Of a stretch of 64,000 nt of DNA, positions 11,720 through 22,345 are shown piece by piece. Source of the DNA: Chrysemys picta bellii (taxonomy: Eukaryota; Chordata; Testudines; Emydidae); contig NC_088791.1 in NCBI RefSeq assembly GCF_011386835.1, forward strand, positions 33,640,998-33,704,997, in the 5' to 3' direction. Each line of letters begins with the position of its first letter. Position 1 is the stretch's first letter. The notes beneath the pieces are model-generated. The model was not told the origin of the DNA. It searched no databases and worked only from the letters and a program-made list of their open reading frames with translations. The position numbers and the translations under genes are program-made.

Positions 11720-12870
11720 TGTAGGCATTTTGCCTAAGCTTGGGTTTTAGAACAAGAGCACTAGTGCCTGAGAGTTACTTATTTCTACTGAGATACTTAA
11801 AATATGTCAATGAATTAACAATAACTCTAAATTACACATGCACTGTAATCTCAATGAGATTCATGTTTGGACTATATGTACTTTTTTGTTTTTCTCTGCA
11901 AGTTTTATTCACAAGAGATTGATGGTAAATGGAGCATTCACTTCCATAATTTGAAATGATGTAATGAAATAAATGAGGTGTTGGCTAATCTATGATATTT
12001 GGTCATCAATTAATCATGACCAATAGAAGATCGGAGTCTCATTAGTTATGTGCATGCCATAACATGAAAACCAAGAGAAATATAATAAGTGGAATGGAAA
12101 ACATCACTTACTTCTGCATCAATTGCTGTGTAAAATAAAACATTATTAGCAAACTAAAGCACTAATGATTAAGTATTAATTTAAATGAGAATGATTTATT
12201 AGAGCTGCCCTTGCTGAAACCACATATGTATACTTAGAGCTCTATTAGAGTTTTTATTTTAACTCTCCTTGTCCAGTAGACTGGCTAGAAAGTAATTCTC
12301 TTTGGGTTGGAGTTAAGTCTCTCAGCTCGGAGGCACTTCTGTGGAAAAAGGAGGGTATATTTTCACGAAGAGCCTGGTCTCTGAGTTCCCCAGGTTGAAG
12401 GGGAGCAGCCTAGTTCTTCATGTCCAACTCCCAGCCCTTTAAACAGGAACCTTTAAATTAAGCTTCACTCCACAGAGAACATGAGTCGCCACTGTTAGGA
12501 GTGTAATTTTCAAAGGTGCTCAGTGTTGGCCTACCTCTGCTGTCAGTTGTGAGTTTTACATTGATTCTGATAGAAATTAGTCCAACATAGAACATTTTTG
12601 GGAATCATACCCCCTACTCTTAGTGTGCGATGAGACTGCAATACCCTTCTGCTAGCCTCCCCACCATACATGAAGAAAAGCTGTTATTCACACATTATTA
12701 ACTACTATTATTCATAGCAAGCAAAGGTACCAAGAACATTGGGCCAATAAAAAGGAGACTTTTCTACCATGTGACAATACAATGGTATTTAAGTGCATAA
12801 TGTAATTGTGTCTGGCTTTTAACATTTAGTTTAATTGGAAAAAGGGATGTTGGAAACGAGTGAAAGAAAT
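11720..12870. other. Non-coding stretch, no gene recognised
   Basis: AT-rich. No repeat signature, coding ORF or RNA-like motif found. Confidence 0.35.
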
Positions 12871-12876
12871 ATATGA

Positions 12877-13009
12877 AGCCAGATTCACTGGTATGCTCCA
12901 GCTTCTTTGAACTGATCTGGTAGCACAAAGCAGCCATAAACTCAATTTATGGCTGCCCTACATCAATAGACTGGCACAGAGAAGCTGGATTATACTAGTG
13001 AATCGGACC
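12877..13009. mobile_element. Short palindromic MITE, about 133 bp
   Basis: The arm CCAGATTCACTGGTATGCTC on the left is mirrored by GATTATACTAGTGAATCGG on the right, and the centre is the perfect palindrome GCAGCCATAAACTCAATTTA-TGGCTGC. The whole unit would fold into one long hairpin. Confidence 0.7.
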
Positions 13010-13179
13010 ATTATTTAGGTAATAAATAAAGACATACAGTTATATCTTCACATACACATCCCACAAGTGGTTCAGAAAGGATATGATTTGGGTTATTAAT
13101 GTGACATGATAATGTCTTAACTCTATTTTTTTAAAATAATATTACATTACGAACATAATTATAGAAATTTACACATTAT

Positions 13180-13570
13180 GGGTATGTCTACATCTGGAGC
13201 TGGGGGTGTGATTCCCAGCTTGTGTAGACATACTCAGACTAGTTCTCTTTGAACTAGCATGCTATAAATAGTAGTGCAGCTGGGGTAGCACAGATAGCAG
13301 TGTCACGGTCTAGCTGTGCCAAGTAGAAAAGTGCCTGAACCCCAAGGACACATGCATGGAATGGCTAGCTGATGACGCTTGTTGCCATTGCCACGCTGGC
13401 TACATTACTATTTTTAGCATGCTAGCTCAATGAGAGCAAGTGTGAGTACATCTACACAAGCTGGGAATCACAGGGGATAGATGTGACCTAAGATGTGCTA
13501 CCACCTTGACATCTATGCAAGCTGGGAATCACAGGGGATAGATGTGGCCTAAGATGTGCTACCACCTTGC
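13180..13570. mobile_element. MITE with GGGTATGTCTACA-type termini and a 61-bp tandem duplication
   Basis: The left end GGGTATGTCTACATCTGG is followed within 50 bp by its own inverted copy (CTTGTGTAGACATACTC). On the right, ACATCTACACAAGCTGGGAA mirrors the left arm (ATTCCCAGCTTGTGTAGAC). The right part is duplicated in tandem: two copies of a 61-bp unit at 13449-13509 and 13510-13570 that differ at a few positions. It belongs with the elements at 24283 and 37769. Confidence 0.75.
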
Positions 13571-13690
13571 CCTTTGTGTAGCCATTTATAGCTGTGTAAA
13601 GTGAATACAAAAAGCTACCATTTTGATTTGACAGGTGAAAACAACTACACAATATTCCAGGCAATGGAGAATCAGCTCCTAGGTTTATAA
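13571..13690. repeat. Foldback relic of the 'GGAGAATCAG' family
   Basis: The segment ending AATGGAGAATCAGCTCCTAG, preceded by a TTTGTGTAGCCATTTATAGC arm, is a degenerate version of the foldback at 37282-37436. Confidence 0.4.
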
Positions 13691-14040
13691 ATTTGATTCA
13701 AAGTCTGGGCAATCTGAAAGGTGATGTAGCCAGCCTGTTAATCCTGAAAAATTGCTCATTTTCTTGATCCTGAGCATTTGTGCATTAGCTGACACTGACC
13801 TTTCATCAGATTAACAAACAAGACAGATGACAACCATAACAAAGCTTAGGCCATCAACTAGATTTTCCTTTTCAGGCCTACAGAGAACTATACATTGTAT
13901 TTACCTTTGTTTTAATTTTTAGAGGCTTTTATTTGCCCTTCAGAGATGCTTCATGTACTATAAGGAACATACTAAAGTGCTTGCTCTATTAGAAGCTGAA
14001 ATCTGTAGTCCGCTGTGCAGAGGTTGTTCTACATCTCACA

Positions 14041-15121
14041 TAGTCTTACCAACTTTCTAATTGCACAAAACCAAACACCCTTGCCCTGCCCCCTGCTCCG
14101 TTCCCTCCCAAAGGCCCCGCCCCTTCCCAAAGGCCCTGCTGCTGCCTCGCCCCCCTCTGAGGCCCCGCTCCCACTCACTCCAGCCCCCCTCCCTCTATCG
14201 CTCACTTTCACCCACCCTCATTCTCTTTCACTGGGCTGGGGCTGTGGGGTGGGATGTGGGAGGGGGTGATGTTCTGGCTGGGGGTGTGGGCTCTGGGGTG
14301 GGGTTGGGGATGAGCAGTTGGGGTGCAGGAGGGGGCTCCAGGCTGGGGCCAAGAGGTTTGGAGTGAGGGAATAGGCTCAGGGCTGGGGTAGGAGGTTGGA
14401 GTGCAGGAGCAGGCTCAGGGCAGGGGCAGGGGGTGTGGGTTCTGGGATAGGGCTGGGGATGAGGGGTTTGGGGTGTAGAAGCGAGCTTCGGGCTGGGGCT
14501 GAGGGGTTTGGAGTGCGGGAGGGGGCTCAGGGCTGGGGCAGGGGGTTGGAGTGTGGGATGCAGGAGGGAGTGCGGGATGCGGGCTCCAGGAGGGATTTAG
14601 GGTGCGGAAGGGGGTTCCAACCTTGGCCAGAGGGTTCGGGGTGAGGGCTCTGGCTGGGCAGTGCTTACTTCAGGCAGCTCCCGGTTGGTGGCACAGCGGG
14701 GCTAAGGCAGGCTCCCTTCCTGCCCTGGCTCTGTGCTGCTCCCGGAAGCGGCTGCCATGTTCAGCCCCTAGGCGGAGACATGGCCAGACAGCTCTGTGTG
14801 GTGCGTGCTGCCTGTGCCCACAGGCTCCGTCTCCGCAGCTCCCATTGGCGGCAGTTCCTGTCCAATGGGAGCTGTGGAAGCGGCACTAGGGGTGAGGGCA
14901 GCACATGGAGCTTCCCTGGCTGCCTCTCCACCTAGGAACTGGAGGGAAATTCTGGCCGCTTCCAGGAGCTGCGTGGAGCCAGGGCAGGCAGGGAGCCTGC
15001 CTTAGCTCTGCTACACCACCAACTGGACTTCTAACAGCCCAGTCAGCGGTGCTGACTGGAGCCACCAGGGTCCCTTTTTGATTGGATGCTCCGGTTGAAA
15101 ACTGGATGCTTAGCAACCCTA
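14041..15121. mobile_element. GC-rich non-autonomous hAT-like element with minisatellite core
   Basis: The ends are an inverted pair: TAGTCTTACCAACTTTC on the left against GGATGCTTAGCAACCCTA on the right (canonical CAGGGTTGCCAA with decay). The interior from about 14225 to 14660 is a G-rich degenerate tandem array of units like GGGCTGGGGCAGGGGGTTGG. From 14660 the DNA becomes CpG-containing with an inverted CTCCCATTGGCGGCAGTTCC / TGTCCAATGGGAGCTG pair. No transposase is present. The long open frames across it (14061-14366, 14396-14644, 14551-14889) come from the repeat composition. I could not find a clean target duplication. Confidence 0.7.
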
Positions 15122-15269
15122 CTCACCAATGGTGCTCATCATTTCACAACATCAGACCTTCACAATTTGTTCTGTGTCAAATCATTTACTTTGAATTCCT
15201 TACTCAGTGGCAATATACAAATATGGCTTCGCTGTTGACTTCCAAAGTTAACTCAAAAGGAGGCATATT

Positions 15270-15961
15270 TAGTGGAGCTCGGGTTGTTTAGTCTGACAAA
15301 ACGAAGGTTGAGGGGGGATATGATTGCTCTCTTTAAATATATCAGAGGGATAAATACAAGGGAGGGAGAGGAATTATTCCAGCTTAGTACTAATGTGGGC
15401 ACGAGAACGAATGGATATAAACTGGCCGTGGGGAAGTTTAGGCTTGAAATTAGACGAAGGTTTCTGACCGTCAGAGGGGTGAAATATTGGAACGGCCTTC
15501 CGAGGGAAACGGTGGGGGCGAGGGACCTGTCTGGTTTTAAGATTAAGTTAGACAAGTTTATGGAGGGAATGGTTTAATGGTAAAACATATTAGCTGAGGA
15601 ATACCAAGCAATGGTAGGTAAACAGTATAATGGCTAACAAGGGTCAGGCTGGAGACTCTTGCTTACATGCTCGGGGTCTTACTGATCGCCATATTTGGGG
15701 TTGGGAAGGAATTTTCTTCCAGGGTAGATTGGCTGAGGCCCTGGAGGTTTTTCGCCTTCCTCCGCAGCATGGGGCAGGGATCTCTAGCAGGAGGGTTCTC
15801 TGCCAATTGAAGTCACTAAGACACAGGATTTGGGGACTTCATCAGCAGAGTCAAGGAAAGGGTAGGGATGGTTTTGTGGCCTGCAGCATGCAGGGGGTCA
15901 GACCAGATGATCATAATGGTCCCTTCTGACCTTAAAGTCTATGAGTCTATGAATCTATGAG
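15270..15961 (+). pseudogene. CR1 LINE 3' end
   Basis: The plus strand encodes the C-terminal tail of CR1 ORF2 at 15272-15577, including SLTKRRLRGDMIALFKYIRG and RTNGYKLAVGKFRLEIRRRF. A stop codon and a long 3' untranslated region follow, ending in the CR1 tandem tail TCTATGAGTCTATGAATCTA at 15938-15961. The RT core is missing through 5' truncation. The open 101-codon frame and the fairly clean 3' UTR (GGCTGGAGACTC, GGTTGGGAAGGAATTTTC) make it one of the less diverged CR1 copies here. It has opposite orientation to the copies at 2637 and 51541. Confidence 0.92.
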
Positions 15962-16518
15962 TGCCCAATCCTGCTCCCATTGAAGTCAACAGCAAAAGTT
16001 TGATTCCAAAAGGCCCTAAATTTAATTGCTGTCTTCTTACTTGAGTGCGTGTTTCATAAATATGCATTTCACAGCCAAGTTATCTAAAGAAAAGAAAAGA
16101 AACTATTCTATTTGAATAGTTTCTTTTTTCATTTATGGATAAACAAACAATTTCTCATAGGTGCATGCTAATATATATATTTTCCTCAAGCTCAAGAAAG
16201 AAATATTTTAGCTGAAAATGAAACACAACCCATTTTTAAGGAGTTACCTACACTGCTTAGGAGAAGAAGTGATGACTTAACGATAAAATCCATCTGACAT
16301 GAAAAGAAAGCAAAAGTGACTTAAATTATATTATGTCACCATCACTTTTTATATCAATCCCCTTCCTCTGCCTGGTATGCATAATGAATGCTCTTGAAAG
16401 ATGAGAATATTAGCTTATAGGAAGATCTATTTTCCAGTAGTTTGGTATCTAATAACTTGTGTTACTCCTTCCTGTCAAACTCTGTCCTTAATTTTGATAC
16501 TAAGAACAGATGACTATG
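15962..16518. other. Non-coding stretch, no gene recognised
   Basis: AT-rich. A small hairpin AAAGAAACTATTCTATTTGA-ATAGTTTCTTT is present at about 16096-16127. Otherwise nothing recognised. Confidence 0.4.
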
Positions 16519-16793
16519 GTCTGGTCTGCACTAGAAAATAAGGTCGGTTTAACTATGTTGGTCAGGGGTATAAAAAATCCACACCCCTGAGCTGAGATGT
16601 TAAATATGTCCCCATATAAACAGTGCTAGATCGATGGAAGAATTCTTCTGGTGACCTAGCTACCGCCTCTCAGGGAGGTGAATTACCTATGCCAATGGGA
16701 GAACCCCTCCCATCGTCATTGGTAGTGTCTATACTGAAATGCTACAGGGGTGCAGCTGTACCACTGTTGTGTTTTAATTGTAGACAAGCCCTA
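16519..16793 (-). mobile_element. MITE, same family as 44931-45220 (opposite strand)
   Basis: The left end is GGTCTGGTCTGCACTAG and the right end TTGTAGACAAGCCCTA. The centre contains AATGGGAGAACCCCTCCC and GATGGAAGAATTCTTC, whose reverse complements appear in the same order at 44931-45220 (GGGAGGGGTTCTCCC, GAAGAATTCTTC). There is no coding capacity. Confidence 0.75.
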
Positions 16794-18020
16794 AGAAAGT
16801 GGGCACATCTCTCTAATCTCTCTCCAATCATATGTTACCAATATTTTAACAAGTTTCTCCCTCAAAAGAATTCTCACTCAATCAGCAGTACATGTGACAT
16901 TCCCTGGGAAAAATATTCTACATCCCCCACAATATCATCAGTCCCAAAAGCTTATTTACCTCTTCTCCCCTAAAGGCTAACTACATTTAAAGAAGAGCTC
17001 ACACAAGTCCCTTCCAGTTCACCAGTGCCTCCCTCCTTCTTTTGCACACACACAGATTTTCACACAAAGAAAACAATATTTTCTCAGACTCTCACTGACA
17101 TTTTTTTTTTAAATTTTGTCTTATTTTAATAAGATTCAAAGAGTTAATAATTCAAGATCTCTTTAAAGAAATATGCATAGATTTAAAGTTAGAAGAAAGT
17201 GTATAAAACTTTTATTTCATTTTCAAGCTACTTATTCAAAAGTTCCAACACTCTTGTTTTTATGCATCAGCACTTAGAAACTATTTGAGGTCATGCTCCT
17301 TCATTAAGTTTTATAAATGTTTTATATTTGAATGAAAACATTAGGTCCATTATTTCCTTGAAGCTATTTCATTGTGAACAATGAAAATGCACATGCCACA
17401 AATATGGAACCAAATATTGCATATGTTGAATTGATTAATGTCCCTTTATTTAATGTTTGAGGTTTTGCTCAAAGATAGATAGACTTAATTCCATTGCAGA
17501 ACGAATAAACTAAGTGGTTTTATTCTGCAACTTTATTCACCAAACTTTGAAAACTACATGAAAAATATGTTTTATAGAAGAAACAAATCTTTCAACAGAT
17601 ATTTTTACTTTAAGTGTTATAGGCTAAACAGGAAAGAAACTGGTTAGCTGCACTATTCCCTGGATTATATTTAGGGAAGTAAGTACAGGGAATACCAGGG
17701 TAACACTATCTACTTGGGAAGGAAAAACTGCAAAACATTTAATTGTGTAATTGTGAACACTTGACACCACAGATTAATTTGGTCTACAGAGTATTTTACA
17801 CTTGCCAAGTTTCCCTTGCACACTTGTGACTACTAACTTTAAACAATATTCTCCTTGAAATAATTCTTCTGCTGAGTCTAGGATTAAAATAATAAAAAAT
17901 AAAACTATGTAGAAAAGCATGAAGTAAATCAACCTCCTTATTGCAAAACCACATTTAAAAGACGAAACCATTCTTGAGACTGGAATAAATACATGTAAAA
18001 CTACTGATGGAGAAACCTTG
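16794..18020. other. Non-coding AT-rich stretch
   Basis: No repeat boundaries or coding sequence recognised. Several homopolymer A/T runs are present, for example at 17101-17110. Confidence 0.35.
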
Positions 18021-18032
18021 AAAGGTGTAGGC

Positions 18033-18229
18033 CAGGAATCGGGAACCTTTGGCACGCGGCACACCAGGTGGGAAGCGGCGCGGGCCAAGGGATGCGCTGG
18101 CCGCCGCTTCCCACAGCCCCCATTGGCCTGGAGCGGCGAACCACGGCCAGTGGAAGCCGCAATTGGCTGAACCTGCGGACGTGGCAGGTAAACAAACTGG
18201 CCCGGCGTGCCAAAGGTTGCCAATCCCTG
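18033..18229. mobile_element. hAT-type MITE, 197 bp, perfect 8-bp target duplication
   Basis: The termini CAGGAATCGGGAACCTTTGG and CCAAAGGTTGCCAATCCCTG are inverted copies. The flanking 8 bp GTGTAGGC is identical at 18025-18032 and 18230-18237, the hAT signature. The interior GGAGCGGCGAACCACGGCCA is shared with the element at 9889-10122. The minus-strand open frames at 17774-18262 and 18001-18426 merely run through it. Confidence 0.93.
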
Positions 18230-18239
18230 GTGTAGGCCT

Positions 18240-19940
18240 TGCTTTTCCACTGCCTTACACATCGTAGAGTGCGAAGTGAGTGTACAACACTACAGTTGTG
18301 ATTAGATAGACTTTTATGGCCAGGCTGCACTCTTTTTTCATGGGTCTGAATGACTACAAAAGACAGCAGAATGGCAGGGCAGTGGAGAATTATGCACTCA
18401 TAGTTCAGTTCCAAGTTTCTATTCAATATCCAAGTTTAACAGGCAGATAGAGGATTCTCGTTTAATGAGATCCCTTGTTGTGGAATGCCGTCCATATGAG
18501 CTACATTCTTATATTTCACTTAAGGTGAAATCTACACCTCACACAAAGCACAACATATTCAGGCCTCAGATGAGTGTGTGAGAGATGAAACCTACCCTGC
18601 CCACCCAGAAGCAGGCCGTGGGGTGGCAGTGCTCAGCCCTGCCCCTCCATGCCTAGGTGAATTTCTCCCTCTGAACTCTTGTGATCAGACTCAAAATGCT
18701 CCTTTCCCTCCATATTATCTATTGAATTCTTTTTGCTGTGACTTGTCTGTACATTGCTCTGACGTGTGTAAAATGCATTTTATAAACGAATACACAATTA
18801 TAAAAATAGACTATTTAATAAATCAAAAAATCATGCTCAAAATAAGATCAGGAAGCTCCTGTGCTAGGAGCGGTTTGGATTTCTTGTTGATTCAGCATAG
18901 CTAGTGTTGGAAGATTGTTTTCTTTTACGTTCACTGTTTATCCCCCAAGAGCAGGAAGGCTTCAGGCTTTGAGCAGGGAACAAGGCTAATGGGCAAAAAA
19001 CAAGGAGCTCACAAGGGATTTATATGCCCGAGTTCAAAGTTCTGGTGAACAGATTGCTGCAGTCCTGTCTAACTTGTCAGATGTCTCTCCATATTGTAGG
19101 CATAAAGACACTTATAACACTAAAGAGACAGACAAGAAAACTGATGTAATAAATAGTTTGAGACCTAAATAATTACAGTGACAATAAATAAATAAAATAA
19201 AAAACCAGCCTGATCACATAGATAAAACACACTGTGCTGTAAATTGAGAGATGTTTGTGATACATAGGGTCTCCAACTCCAAGGAAAGAGGCTGGGCCAA
19301 CACTAGCAAGTAAAAGTGCAGCATCTGTACTGGTTGGTAAGGTATATATATGCCGCCCACTTGTCTCAATGCGTGGGGGAACTTGATGGGGCCCATGGTG
19401 AAGGGGAACATTCCCAGCAGCAAGGCAGAAAAACACTTGCTGAGGGACACCAGGTAGCTCTCCCCCCAGGGAATCTCCAACACCCACTGACCACCTTGGG
19501 AGAAAGGTACTGGTTGGCAGCATTCCCCAGCTCCCAGGATTTAACCTGGAATGGGGGCCATGTGGACCCTGTTTCAGTATGTTCTGGGAGTTCCATCATA
19601 CCCACCATGAACTAGGAATGGGAATCCAGCTGGACAGATGCTGCAGTTCTAGCCAATCACCCGTTCGGGGGTCAGGACTTTTTATCCAGGCTTATATGCC
19701 AAAATTAATTCCTCACATCACAGCCCAATTCTGACAAACCCTAATCAGATTGCTGGCTTGTATGTCTGTATTCCCCAAGTGGGGTCTGTTGCGCTTACCA
19801 GCCACCACCACAAACTTCAGCTGGTACCGTGCATTATTTTCAGGTTTGTTACTATGAGGTTACATTTTCCTATGAACTTAATTATTATTTCATTGTACAA
19901 CATTTATTGTGCCTGCTTTTTGTAATCAGTGTAGGCCCAA
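18240..19940. other. Non-coding stretch; possible unclassified repeat at 19260-19720
   Basis: 18240-19250 shows nothing recognisable. In 19260-19720, overlapping minus-strand frames (19214-19483 and 19366-19608) suggest a decayed coding segment of a repeat. I recognise no domain, so no function is assigned. Confidence 0.3.
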
Positions 19941-19946
19941 GGAGTC

Positions 19947-20657
19947 TGTCGTAGGTTTCACCTCCACTCTGAACTTTAGGGTACAGATGTGGGGACCTGC
20001 ATGAGAACCCCTAAGCTTAATTACCAGCTTAGATCAGTATGCTGCCACCACCAAATCATTTAAACAACCATTTATGAGTCATTTGGGAATTCTGTCTTTC
20101 CCCCAAAATATCTCCCTCCCAAGTACTATAACCCTTCCCTGGGTAGCCTTGAGAGACTTCTCCACCAATTTCCTGGTAAACACTCATCCAAACCCCTTGG
20201 AACTTAAAACAAGTAAAAATCAATCAGGTTCTTAAAAAGAAGACTTTTAATTAAGGAAAAGGGGTGAAAGGAATACCTCTGTGAGATTAGCATGTAAGCT
20301 ACTCTCACAGACAACAGATTCAAAACACAGAGGATGTTCCCCTGGGCAAAAACCTTAGTTACACAAAAGAAAACCCAATTTGATTATCCCTCTAATGCAA
20401 AAAGACAAAGTCACAAAAGGAAATAAACATAAGCAAATTAATTCCTTCTCTAATACTCACTACCCTGGTTGATTCCTGGATTTTTTCACTCCGGCACAGA
20501 ACTTAATGAATAGAACAAAAGAAGAACTTCCCTCCTTCCTCTTGAAACATCTTGTCCCACCATTGGTTCCTCTGGTCAGGTGTCAGCTAGGCTATATGAA
20601 CTTCTTAACCCTTTACAGGTAAAAGGGGAATTAACCCTTAACTGTCTGTTTATGACA
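19947..20657 (-). mobile_element. Solo LTR of an endogenous retrovirus-like element
   Basis: A 711-bp segment whose ends on the minus strand are TGTCATAAAC and CCTACGACA, matching the TG...CA rule. It is the same family as the plus-strand LTR at 40444-41270: the segment ACCTGTAAAGGGTTAAGAAG, then GCTGACACCTGACC, then GGACAAGAT occurs in the same order in both. Candidate polyadenylation context and T-rich U5 are visible on the minus strand (TTAATTAAAAGTCTTC at about 20230-20250). No internal region or second LTR is nearby, so it is best read as a solo LTR. The target duplication is not clear. Confidence 0.8.
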
Positions 20658-21814
20658 GTCACACTGCAGGAGGCCCTGCTGTCAGCTGAAATTGCACAGA
20701 GCATTTCCCTATTAACATTACTGCAAGCAAAGAGATTGGTATTGTTCTTCCTTGCTTTCCTGTCCCAACAGCCTGAACCTGATATGCTCTCAGCCTGAAG
20801 GAGAGAGTCATGATGTCATCATGCTCTCTGATGTGCCCCTACCTTTATACAAGTCTGAGTGAATCTTTCCAGGGCCTTCCCTTGCTCCTGCACATACTGC
20901 TAAAATGGTTCAAGTTGCCACATCCCTTGTCATGCTGTCGTAGTCTGGGGCACTTCTCTTTTACCTGTTCATGCTGTCTCCCACCTCAAATGCACCTCAC
21001 AATAGGTATGGGACCCTGGCCACCTGCTCTCCTTTGCTTCTGTCTCACTGCATGTACTTGAAGGGGTGTTATGCCTCCTAGGGTTTTCAACCTTTTTCTT
21101 GAGGGTTCTGCCCCATGTCTAAATATCTGTCTAATGTGAGATTGCCTTCTGAGAGCAGCCCCTCGCACAGGTAATGTCCCAAGTACTACAGACTGTCTTG
21201 GCCTGAATCAGGGAGTCTGTCAAGTCCCAAAAATTGCATGTAACAGCCAATGTGCATAAGGCCATGACATAGGGGTCTATCCTGTCCTCTTCAGTTTGGT
21301 CTCTAGTGAAAAACCCGTGTCACTCTATAGTTTTGTTCTTTGGGGAGCAATAGGTACCCTGGGCTCCTAGCACTGCTGTGAGGCTTGAGGCAGTGGTGAG
21401 CTTCAGAGTGGTGCAGATCTCTCTGCTTTGTTCCCCAATCACAACAGTATTACTTTCCTGCTGTTGTCATCCTCCTACATGGCAAGGGCTGTGCAGAGCT
21501 CAAACTCTTCCTTCCAATGGGTCTATTGCTGGGCTGATTTTGTGTCTTCAAAATTTTCCTGGGTTTGGGTGGCTTCAGACCGAGTTCCTTGGCTCATGCT
21601 GCCAGCTGCTTCACTGCAGAGAACTAACAGCTCAGACACTGCCAACATGCTTCATTAGCAAAGAGTTTAGCTGAATGTAGGTTAAGTTGAATAAGCAGAA
21701 CTTTAATAAAAGCTGTGTCCAAATGGCTGAGTTGCTTCCAATCTCCCTGTTTTCCTGATGTCCAGGGGTCCTTTCACTCCTGTTCCACTGATCATGATAC
21801 ACCACCCATCTTTT
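20658..21814. other. Unassigned stretch, no gene recognised
   Basis: Mixed composition with two modest open frames (20810-21061, 21378-21674) that match nothing I know. It could be an old element next to the LTR. Confidence 0.3.
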
Positions 21815-22345
21815 AACATTTAGCCTAGTGGTTGGAACACTCACCTGGAAAGTGAAAGACTTGGTTTTAATCCCATCCCCCACTGGGAAAGGATTCAAAG
21901 AAGGGCTTCCCACCTCTCAGGAGAGTGCACTAACCATAGCACTATGGGATAGTTTGGTGCAAAGTACTCTCAATCTCGCCTGCTGAAGCCATTTCACTGT
22001 GTATAAATTCTTAAAGAGTCATTTGACATGGGGAACTGGCCTGCGGGGCACCCACCTGCCAGGTGGACATAGATCTACAAAAGGAAATTTCACTGTGTTC
22101 TCCTAACCACCAGGCTACAGAGTCACTCTCACTCTCTGGCCTAAAGACTAATTATTTAAGCACCGTGGAAGAGCTTCAACAGGAGCGATTGAGAAAGCCC
22201 TTTATCAGAATATCCCATAGCTCAGTGGTTAAAGCAATCGCTTGAGAGATGGGAGCCCCAGTTTCAAATTCATTCTTTCCAGAGGGGGGAAATTGAACCT
22301 ATGATTCCCCCATCCCAGGTGAATGCTCTAACCACTTGGCTACAG
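21815..22345. repeat. Cluster of alternating tRNA-like (SINE-type) modules
   Basis: Five tRNA-like half-modules lie in alternating orientation. Plus strand: A-box-like TAGCCTAGTGGTTGG (21821-21835) with B-box-like GGTTTTAATCCC (21863-21874). Minus: A-box-like at 21927-21944. Minus: CCTAACCACCAGGCTA at 22102-22117. Plus: ATAGCTCAGTGGTTAAA (22217-22233) with AGTTTCAAATTC (22260-22271). Minus: GAAATTGAACC (22289-22299) with GCTCTAACCACTTGGCTA (22325-22342). Convergent pairs can fold back on each other. Likely an old tRNA-derived repeat; a single functional tRNA gene is excluded by the broken boxes and lack of a cloverleaf. Confidence 0.6.

Noticed and set aside
13180..13570. CRISPR-like repeat spacing
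   Set aside because: There are only two 61-bp units without spacers. They are a tandem duplication in a MITE, and the DNA is eukaryotic.
14015..15116. Open frames of 60-112 codons in GC-rich DNA
   Set aside because: Produced by the minisatellite core of the hAT-like element at 14041-15121. There is no recognisable protein signature.
17774..18426. Two long minus-strand open frames (162 and 141 codons)
   Set aside because: They run across the MITE at 18033-18229 into AT-rich DNA. The apparent Arg/Pro-rich domain is the MITE interior, and a similar translation occurs at 9852-10178.
21821..22342. Candidate tRNA genes
   Set aside because: A-box and B-box-like words exist, but they are degenerate and alternate in direction, and no seven-base-pair acceptor stem or anticodon arm could be drawn.
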